Source of the DNA: Vulcanimicrobiota bacterium
GTDB lineage: Bacteria; Vulcanimicrobiota; Vulcanimicrobiia; Vulcanimicrobiales; Vulcanimicrobiaceae
Assembly (NCBI GenBank): GCA_019245995.1
Contig: JAFAQW010000073.1
Coordinates: 1 to 18,971 of the forward strand
Length of the DNA: 18,971 nt
Direction of reading: 5' to 3'
In this document: in pieces, positions 6,541 to 13,176 of the stretch
Layout of the letters: each line of letters begins with the position of its first letter
Position numbering within the stretch: position 1 is the first letter of the stretch
Made by a program: the position numbers and the translations under genes
The notes under the pieces: generated by a model
The model's input: the letters and a program-made list of their open reading frames with translations, nothing else
The model's database searches: none
Told to the model about the DNA's origin: nothing

Positions 6541-8724
6541 CTAGCGCGACAGATCCACTCGCGACGGATAGATGGGCCGGTTGATGAGCCGTTCGAGCGT
6601 CGCCGCGGGCGCTCGGAGCGCGAGCTCGCAAAAGCGTGCGAAGGCTTCGCGCGTCGCTTCACCTTCGGCGTAGCGTTCGTTGCGCTCCATTTCGACGCGA
6701 CCGCGCACCGGTAGCAGACGCACGTAACGGCCGTCATCGTCTTCGCCCACCTCGATCAGCTGCGCATCGGCAAAAATCTGCAACGCCGCGCGGATAGTCT
6801 GCGTCTCCACGCCGCGAATGCCGAGAACGCCCGCGATCGCCGCGTTATCGGCGCGAATCGCGTTTGAGGATGCCATCGCCTTCAACCCGCGGTAGATCTC
6901 GCGTAAACGCTGGAGCGGCGGAGCTTCGCAATCGATCAAAAATTCGTTGAGCGGGCGATCGCGTTCTCCGTACAGCAAATGAATCCGCGCAGGCGCGCCG
7001 TCGCGGCCCGCTCGTCCGGCCTGCTGATTGAACTCGCCGGCATTGAAGTTCAGGTGGTAGAGCACCACGTTGCGGACGTCGGGTAGATCGATTCCTTCCC
7101 CGAAGGCCGACGTCGCGACGATCACGTCGAGCGAGACTTCACGGAACCGCTTCTCGATCTCCAAGCGTTCGGCGTTGGGCATCCTGCCGTGATAGAACAT
7201 CACGACGTCTCCCAACTCGCGCCGCAGCTGCTGCGCGACTTCGGTCGCCTTTGGCCGGGAGTTGCAGTAGACGATGCCCTTGCGTCCGTTCGGCGGCGCC
7301 GAACCGAAGAGATCCAACAGGTATCCCAGCTTGTTCCCGGTATCGCGCGCGTCCACGACTTCCAGGTTGTCGCGCACGGTCGGGTCGATCACCCACGACT
7401 CGATGCCCAGGTCGGTAACGATGCGTTTGAAGGCGTCGTCGCCCGCGGTCGCCGTGAGCGCGAGCACCTGCGGACGCCCGAAGCCGGCGATCGTTTCACT
7501 CAGCCGCCCGTACGCCGGGCGATGACGCGACTCGGCGAGATGGTGCGCCTCGTCCACGACCACGAAGGAGGGCACGCTGTCTCCGCGCAGCGCATCGCGG
7601 TGAAACTCCAAAAACTCCGGTGTCGCGAGCACGATGTCCCACTCGCCGGCGCGCAACGCCCGGAAAAGATCTTCTCGTTCGTCGGCGTCGATGGAACCGT
7701 TGGCCCGAAAGCAACGCACGCCGAGAGGCTCCAGCCGTCGAAGCAGCGCGTCGAACTGGTCGTTTGCAAGCGCTCGCAACGGATAGACGACCAGCGTCTT
7801 GCCGTCGGCGGCGAGGGCGCGCAGTGCTGCGGCGTACTGGAAACAGAACGACTTGCCACGCCCGGTTCCAAAGACTGCCAGCGTGTTTTTGCCGGCGTCG
7901 ACTCGCTGCAACACGGCGGCTTGCGGCGCATGCGGCCGCGAGTCGCCGATCAAGGCCTCGCGCACGCGTTCGGCTACGCCCTCGCCATCGGCGGTAGAGA
8001 CGCGCGCCGCCGCGCCGCGATCGCGCCGCAATGGTGCACCGATCTCGCGCTCCAGCAAGATGTTCACGCCCCGATGCCGCCGTTCGCCGGCCGGCACCTG
8101 CGGCGCGGAGCTCCCCGTCAGCGAGGCGATCTGCGCGCGGTAGCGCGTGCCCGCATCCATAACGGGCGCGAGATGCGCGGCCAGCTGCCGATTCAAAAAT
8201 CCAAGATGCAGGTTGCCGTAATGCACCGCGATCGCGTTGGCGTCGTGGGGGTTTTCGGGCTGCCGGCGCAGATCTAGAGCTGCGCCGGCGCGCAGGCCCG
8301 CGATCGTGTCTTGCCGCCCTTCGAAAGAGACGCCCGCGATCTTGGTGTGAAAGCGCGGCGCGTCGACAATGTTGGAATAGCGATCGCGCAGATACTCCTT
8401 GCTCTTCGCAAAGACGCGCTCCACAAAATCATCGCTCGGCGCTCGAGGTATGCCACCCTCGCTACCGCTGAATTTGTCATCCCGAGCCCCGTCGAGGGAC
8501 GCTCGGGTGGCATACCCACTCGCGCCTGCATTTTTCGTCGGTTCAGCCTGGTACGACAGCGTATGTGGGGCGGTATACCCCGAGTCCAGCTCCTCGGCAG
8601 CAGCATCGCCAGAATCGAGCGCCCGGAGCGCGGCTTCGAACGCCTCCTCCGACGGCGTCGGCGGCGGAAAGCCTTTAGGTCCCGCGCTCCTCTTCGGGCG
8701 GTGCGGGTTGCCCCGAGTCGGCAA
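6541..8724 (-). CDS. HIRAN-domain RecQ-like DEAH helicase
   Basis: A predicted 3'-5' superfamily 2 DNA helicase of 727 residues. A HIRAN domain lies at about 124-205 (TKIAGVSFEGRQ, then RQPENPHDANAIAVHYG); in HLTF and Rad5 this domain binds 3' DNA ends. The motor has Walker A FGTGRGKS (285-292), VVVDEAHH (388-395), LTATA (423-427), IVYCNSR, SAFGEGIDLP and motif VI QQAGRAGRDG (567-576). The zinc-binding Cys cluster of classic RecQ is absent; the tail looks like a winged helix (about 610-680). The start is TTG at 8724, overlapping the secF end by 50 bases. The next in-frame start is GTG at 8424 (residue 101), just before HIRAN. I prefer the long form because residues 20-46 look coding, but residues 47-95 come from a palindromic repeat. 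Confidence 0.85.
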   Translation of the reverse strand: MPTRGNPHRPKRSAGPKGFPPPTPSEEAFEAALRALDSGDAAAEELDSGYTAPHTLSYQAEPTKNAGASGYATRASLDGARDDKFSGSEGGIPRAPSDDFVERVFAKSKEYLRDRYSNIVDAPRFHTKIAGVSFEGRQDTIAGLRAGAALDLRRQPENPHDANAIAVHYGNLHLGFLNRQLAAHLAPVMDAGTRYRAQIASLTGSSAPQVPAGERRHRGVNILLEREIGAPLRRDRGAAARVSTADGEGVAERVREALIGDSRPHAPQAAVLQRVDAGKNTLAVFGTGRGKSFCFQYAAALRALAADGKTLVVYPLRALANDQFDALLRRLEPLGVRCFRANGSIDADEREDLFRALRAGEWDIVLATPEFLEFHRDALRGDSVPSFVVVDEAHHLAESRHRPAYGRLSETIAGFGRPQVLALTATAGDDAFKRIVTDLGIESWVIDPTVRDNLEVVDARDTGNKLGYLLDLFGSAPPNGRKGIVYCNSRPKATEVAQQLRRELGDVVMFYHGRMPNAERLEIEKRFREVSLDVIVATSAFGEGIDLPDVRNVVLYHLNFNAGEFNQQAGRAGRDGAPARIHLLYGERDRPLNEFLIDCEAPPLQRLREIYRGLKAMASSNAIRADNAAIAGVLGIRGVETQTIRAALQIFADAQLIEVGEDDDGRYVRLLPVRGRVEMERNERYAEGEATREAFARFCELALRAPAATLERLINRPIYPSRVDLSR
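8442..8584. repeat. 143-base composite palindromic element within the helicase gene
   Basis: The ends form an imperfect terminal inverted repeat of 17 bases: 8442-8458 and the reverse complement of 8568-8584 agree at 14 positions, and the three differences are all transitions. Inside, 8505-8516 (GGGTGGCATACC) is a perfect reverse complement of 8447-8458. A hairpin, CCCGAGC (8481-8487) with GCTCGGG (8501-8507), lies next to it. The codons across it have more A/T at third positions than the flanking gene (AAA, AAT, TAT, ATA, CGA). The element stays open in the helicase frame. It contains no transposase and no second copy exists in the window. It may be a MITE- or REP-like sequence spread by an enzyme encoded elsewhere. 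Confidence 0.6.
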
Positions 8725-9988
8725 ACTCCTCGAGGTTGAGCGAGATCTCTTCGTGGCCTTGCTCCAGTGCGGCTTCGTGCAGTCCGGCGTTTTGCGCGTC
8801 CAGCGGATCGATCGTCGTCTCTTCGCCGGTCAACGGATCTTCCACCGCGACGGCGCCGCCCGAATCGGCGCGCTTCTTGCGATAGCGCGGCGGCACTGCG
8901 GCCGACGTCATGCGCGCGGCCTTGGCCTTCGCGCGCCGCTCGCGGCGAGCCGCGACGATATCCTCACGCGCGACGCCGCTTCGGGCCTGCAGCGCGGCCG
9001 AATCCGTCCTCGAGCGCGCGCTCAGGGTGCGGTCTTGCGTGAATCCGGCGCGGCGGCGCTTCGCGGCCGCTTCGAGTTGGCGTTTGCGAAAGACGAGCAC
9101 CAGGGGCGCCGAGTAGAAGATCGAGTGATAGCCGCCCGAGCAGATGCCGACGAGCAACGCGAACGCGAAGTTCTTCAGCGACGCTCCGCCAAGGGCCAAC
9201 AACGCCACCAGCGTGATCACGACGGTCGCGAGCGTGTTGAACGAGCGCGTCATGGTCTGCTTGATCGATTCGTTGACGATGCGGTCGTAGGCTTGCCCCG
9301 CCATGAGTTTGGTGTTCTCGCGAATTCGATCGAGGATGACGATCGTATCCATGACGGAATACCCGATGACCGTCAGCACCGCCGCCAAGAACGCGTCGTC
9401 CGCGCGCTTGTCGGCGAGCGCGTAGATGCCGATCATCATTGCGGCGTCGCGTACGAGCGCGACGACGGTCACGAGCCCGAAGATGTAGTTCCAGCCGAAG
9501 CGAAAGGCGATGTAGATAAACTGAATGCCGAGTGCGATCACGAGCGCCCACAGCGCCTTCGTCAAGTATTCGCGACCCAGCGACGGACCGACGGACGTGA
9601 TCTGCGACGACGCTCGGTCCACCGGTGCGACGGTGCTCAGCGCGTTCCAAACCGGCGCGGAGTTATTCGCGAACGCGGTTTGCGTCTGGACGACGAAGCC
9701 TTTGCCGTCGGTACCGGCGGTCGTGACGGACTCCTCGGTCAGGCCGAGCCCGGCCAACGCGGCCGTCACCTTGTCCGCGGTGGTCGGCTGGGTGAACTTG
9801 ACGGCAATGTCGGTGCCGCCCGTGAACGATAGTCCGAGGCGCAGCATGTGCGAAGGCTGGAAGCCGTTCCCGCCCGCAAAGCCGTGGTAGATCATCGAGC
9901 CAAGCCCCAACGCGATCACCGCGTACGAGATCCACGACACGATGCGGAACCATCCGACGATATTCCAGTTCAAACGTCTGAAGAGCAT
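8675..9988 (-). CDS. secF: Protein translocase subunit SecF with long charged C-terminal tail
   Basis: SecF pairs with SecD in the inner membrane and uses ion flow to pull exported proteins through SecYEG. The protein has 437 residues. TM1 lies at about 17-35, followed by LGLSFTGGTD (51-60) and a periplasmic domain. TM2-TM6 span about 144-300. The conserved TM4 motif is GYSVMDTIVILDRIRENT, with the ion-coupling Asp at 214. Residues 301-437 form a cytoplasmic tail: strongly basic to about 373 (AAAKRRR, AARRERRAKAKAAR, RYRKKR), then acidic. Usual SecF ends soon after TM6, so this tail is unusual. The start has GGAGG seven bases upstream, inside the end of secD, and two bases separate the genes. 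Confidence 0.95.
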   Translation of the reverse strand: MLFRRLNWNIVGWFRIVSWISYAVIALGLGSMIYHGFAGGNGFQPSHMLRLGLSFTGGTDIAVKFTQPTTADKVTAALAGLGLTEESVTTAGTDGKGFVVQTQTAFANNSAPVWNALSTVAPVDRASSQITSVGPSLGREYLTKALWALVIALGIQFIYIAFRFGWNYIFGLVTVVALVRDAAMMIGIYALADKRADDAFLAAVLTVIGYSVMDTIVILDRIRENTKLMAGQAYDRIVNESIKQTMTRSFNTLATVVITLVALLALGGASLKNFAFALLVGICSGGYHSIFYSAPLVLVFRKRQLEAAAKRRRAGFTQDRTLSARSRTDSAALQARSGVAREDIVAARRERRAKAKAARMTSAAVPPRYRKKRADSGGAVAVEDPLTGEETTIDPLDAQNAGLHEAALEQGHEEISLNLEEFADSGQPAPPEEERGT

Positions 9989-9990
9989 CG

Positions 9991-11364
9991 CTACGCCTCC
10001 GCGGCCGCAGCGCCGGTTGAAAAGATGCCCACGTCGCCGCGCTTGACGCCGTAGAACTCCGGTGCGGTGAGGATCTCGTTGTCCACCAGCACGTCCACGA
10101 AGAACCGCGTGATGAAGACCGCCGTGACGAGCGAGACGACGGTGCCCCAGAATAGCGTGAAGGCGAAGCCCTTCACCGTGCCCGTGCCGAGCATGTAGAG
10201 CACGCCGGCGCCGACGATTGTGGTGAAGTGGCTATCGAATACCGCGGAGAACGCGCGCTGGAAGCCGACGCGAACGGACGCCCGCATCGTCTTGCCGTTC
10301 CACAGCTCTTCTTTGATTCGCTCGAAGATCAGCACGTTGGCGTCAACCGCCATGCCGATCGAGAGCACGAAGCCCGCGATGCCCGGCAGCGTCAGCGTCG
10401 CATGCGAAACCGCGAGAATCGCCATCATCACGAAGACGTAGATCGCGAGCGCGAGGTCGGCGAGCAAGCCGGGCAGGCGATACACGAGGACCATGAAGAT
10501 CAGCACGAGCGCGAGCCCCAAGCCGGCGGCGCGCATGGACTGCACGAGGTCGATCTTCCCAAGCGTCGGTCCGATCGTTTCCTTCTCGACGATCTTGACG
10601 CTGACGGGCAGCGCGCCGGCGTTGAGCTCGTTGGCGAGTGTGACGGTCTGCTCTTCGGTATAGCTGCCGTGGATTTCGCCGCTGTCGTAGATCGCCGTCT
10701 GAATGATCGGCGCCTCGAGATAGCGTTTGTCCAAGAAGATGCCGAGCGGCTTCTGCACGTTGGCGCTCGTGAGTTTCCCGAACCTCGCGGGATCCTTCGT
10801 TTGGAAGAGGATGTTGGGGCGGCCCCCCTGATCGTAACTGGCTTGCGCCGACTTGAGGTCCTTGCCCGAATAGACGACCTTGCCGCTGAGGCGGTATGCG
10901 TCTTGTGCAACGTATTTCTCCGCGGCCGCTTTCTCTTTCGCGGAGGCGTTCGGGCTTGTCAGGGTCAGGAGTGCCGCGTCGGCTTTTTGCATCACGTCGA
11001 ACGGCACGATCTTATACTGCAAGACCGCGACTTGTTTGAGCGTCTGCTCCGCTTGGTCAGGGTTCTTCACGGCCGGCAACTCGACCAAGATTCGGTCCGT
11101 CCCGACGTTGCTGATGGACGGCTCTGCGACGCCGAGACCGTTGATTCGGCGATCGATCACTTCGCGGGTCTGCGCCTGCACCTGGGACGTGATCTGCGGC
11201 ACCTCTTCGGTCGGATAAAGCTGGAGCAACAGCCGCGCGCCGCCCTGCAGATCGAGCCCAAGGTGGATCTTCTTTTGCACCGGCAGAGCCGCCCACACGG
11301 AGAGCGCGCAAACCGCGACGATGACCAGCGCTTTGAAAGGCGCCCGCAGAGTTTTCCAGTTCAT
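9991..11364 (-). CDS. secD: Protein translocase subunit SecD
   Basis: SecD forms the SecDF complex that completes Sec-dependent export using the proton or sodium gradient. The protein has 457 residues. TM1 lies at 11-28, followed by the family motif IHLGLDLQGGARLLL (33-47) and the P1 domain with RRINGLGVAEPSI (72-84). The head region includes a low-complexity part at 125-175. Five further membrane segments run from about 278 to 428. TM4 carries GMAVDANVLIFERIKEE, where D341 is the expected ion-coupling Asp. The ATG lies 15 bases after the stop of the SSS symporter, and secF starts two bases after the secD stop. No yajC is found beside it, unlike in many bacteria. Confidence 0.96.
   Translation of the reverse strand: MNWKTLRAPFKALVIVAVCALSVWAALPVQKKIHLGLDLQGGARLLLQLYPTEEVPQITSQVQAQTREVIDRRINGLGVAEPSISNVGTDRILVELPAVKNPDQAEQTLKQVAVLQYKIVPFDVMQKADAALLTLTSPNASAKEKAAAEKYVAQDAYRLSGKVVYSGKDLKSAQASYDQGGRPNILFQTKDPARFGKLTSANVQKPLGIFLDKRYLEAPIIQTAIYDSGEIHGSYTEEQTVTLANELNAGALPVSVKIVEKETIGPTLGKIDLVQSMRAAGLGLALVLIFMVLVYRLPGLLADLALAIYVFVMMAILAVSHATLTLPGIAGFVLSIGMAVDANVLIFERIKEELWNGKTMRASVRVGFQRAFSAVFDSHFTTIVGAGVLYMLGTGTVKGFAFTLFWGTVVSLVTAVFITRFFVDVLVDNEILTAPEFYGVKRGDVGIFSTGAAAAEA
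9996..10000 (-). promoter_or_regulatory. Shine-Dalgarno of secF
   Basis: GGAGG on the minus strand lies seven bases before the secF ATG and inside the last codons of secD. It supports the chosen start and separate initiation on secF. Confidence 0.65.
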
Positions 11365-11379
11365 TGGAGCCGCACAGGC

Positions 11380-13176
11380 TTATCCTTTGGCTGCGGCCGG
11401 GCCTGCCGTCGACCGCCAGAGCCGCCTCCCCGTCGCCAGCAAGCCGTAGCACGCCGCCAGACTCACGGCGCTCCACGATATGCCTTGCGCGACGCGCCCG
11501 TAAACGAATCCGCCCGCGCCGAACAGCGCCCCGTACACCGCCGCGAGCCCGAGCACCCAACCGGCGAACGCTAGCGTCAGCGAATCTTGCGATGGCGGCA
11601 GCCCGCCGTCGCGGGCGACGCCTCGCCACCCTGGGCCCGCCGGCCGCACCTTTGCGTAAAAGGCGCGCAGCGTCGTGGCGTCCACGGGCGGCGTCGCGAA
11701 GGTGACGACGAGCCACGTGAGCGTCGTCACCGCGATCGTGACGAGCAGCGTCGTGACGCTGTCGGCGGCGTGTCCGCTCTTGGCCGCCACGAGAAAGCCG
11801 AGCGAGACGCCAAACGACGCCACCATCGCGCTCACCTCGCTCCATGCGTTGATGCGCCACCAAAACCAGCGCAGCAGGTAGATCAGACCGGTCCCGGCGC
11901 CGATGGAGAGCAACAGGTTGAAGGCGTTGCGCGCGTTGTCCAACAGCAGCGTCAGGACGATGCCGACCCCCATCAGCAGCGCCGTCACGATGCGCCCGGC
12001 CAACACCAGCTCGCGTTGGCTCGACTGCGGACGAACGAACCGCTGGTAAAGGTCGTGGACGAGATACGACGTCCCCCAGTTGAGATGCGTCTCGATCGTC
12101 GAGCGGTAGGCGGCGAAGATGCCGGCCACCATGAACCCAGCGAAGCCCGCCGGCAGGAAGACCAGCATCGCGGGATACGCGATGTCGTTGCCGAGCAGGC
12201 TGGGCGCGAGGTGCGGAAAGCGCAGCTGAATATCGTGCAAGGACGGATAGACGATCGTCGAGGCGAGCGCGACGACGATCCACGGCCACGGCCGCAACGC
12301 GTAATGCATCACCTGGAAAGCAAAGGTGCCGAAGAGCGCGTCGGACTCCGTGCGCGCAGAGAGCATGCGCTGCGCGACGTAGCTCCCGCCGCCGGGTTCG
12401 GCGCCGGGATACCAGACGGACCACCACAGCACCGTCAGCGGAATCACGAAGATCGCGAGCGCCGTCTTCGGTTCGGCGAAGTTCGGCAGGATCGACAGCA
12501 GCGTCGCATCGTGCGCGCGGACGTGCGCGATGAGACCGTGCAGACCGCCGACGCCCGGCGCATGAACGGCGAAGTACGCGGCCGCGAACGCCGAGGTCAT
12601 CGTGATGCAGAACTGGATCATGTCGGTCACCATGACGCCCCAGAGCCCCGCCGTCGCCGCAAACACGATCGGCACGGCGACGCAGATCGTCAGCGTCTCC
12701 GCCCGCGGCCAGCCGAAGAGAATGCCAGCGATCTTCACGAGCGCCAAGTTCACGGTCGCGATGATCCAACAGTTGAAAAAAAGACCGAGATAGACGGCAC
12801 GAAAGCCGCGCACGAAGGACGCCGCTCTTCCGCTATAGCGCAGTTCGTAGAACTCGAGGTCGGTCAGCACGCCGCTGCGCCGCCACAGACGCGCGAAAAA
12901 GAAGACCGTCGCCATCCCGGTGAGCAGAAAGGACCACCACACCCAGTTCTCTGCGACGCCGCCGTCGCGAACGAGGTTCGTCACGAGGTTGGGCGTGTCG
13001 GTTGAAAACGTCGTGGCAACCAGCGAAATGCCGATCAGCCACCACGGCGCTTGACGTCCCGCCGCAAAGAACTCGGAGATGTTGCGCCCAGCGCGGCGCG
13101 CGAGCACGATCGCCGGAACGAAGCTCACGCCCAAGGAAACGACGACGATAATCCAATCCAGCGCCGTCAGGTGCAT
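11380..13176 (-). CDS. Sodium:solute symporter (SSS family)
   Basis: A 598-residue inner-membrane symporter of the SSS family (sodium/proline or sodium/glucose type), with about 13 predicted membrane segments. The N-terminus, MHLTALDWIIVVVSLGV followed by ARRAGRNISEFFAAGR, is typical. SLVATTFSTDTP (51-62) matches the TM1 Na+-site region. PGGGSYVAQRMLSARTESDA (261-280) matches the family signature loop. GIFAAYRST (352-360) resembles the A-x-x-S-S/T Na2 site. The substrate is not predictable. I chose the ATG at 13176 because it begins this standard N-terminus; it lies inside flhA, giving a 10-base overlap. A longer open frame upstream is only the shadow of flhA. secD follows after 15 bases, which suggests cotranscription with both. 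Confidence 0.92.
   Translation of the reverse strand: MHLTALDWIIVVVSLGVSFVPAIVLARRAGRNISEFFAAGRQAPWWLIGISLVATTFSTDTPNLVTNLVRDGGVAENWVWWSFLLTGMATVFFFARLWRRSGVLTDLEFYELRYSGRAASFVRGFRAVYLGLFFNCWIIATVNLALVKIAGILFGWPRAETLTICVAVPIVFAATAGLWGVMVTDMIQFCITMTSAFAAAYFAVHAPGVGGLHGLIAHVRAHDATLLSILPNFAEPKTALAIFVIPLTVLWWSVWYPGAEPGGGSYVAQRMLSARTESDALFGTFAFQVMHYALRPWPWIVVALASTIVYPSLHDIQLRFPHLAPSLLGNDIAYPAMLVFLPAGFAGFMVAGIFAAYRSTIETHLNWGTSYLVHDLYQRFVRPQSSQRELVLAGRIVTALLMGVGIVLTLLLDNARNAFNLLLSIGAGTGLIYLLRWFWWRINAWSEVSAMVASFGVSLGFLVAAKSGHAADSVTTLLVTIAVTTLTWLVVTFATPPVDATTLRAFYAKVRPAGPGWRGVARDGGLPPSQDSLTLAFAGWVLGLAAVYGALFGAGGFVYGRVAQGISWSAVSLAACYGLLATGRRLWRSTAGPAAAKG

Noticed and set aside
7189..9832. Long plus-strand open frames opposite the helicase and secF (7189-8277 and 8399-9832)
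   Set aside because: Both are antisense to genes with complete motif sets and show no domain; codon shadows.
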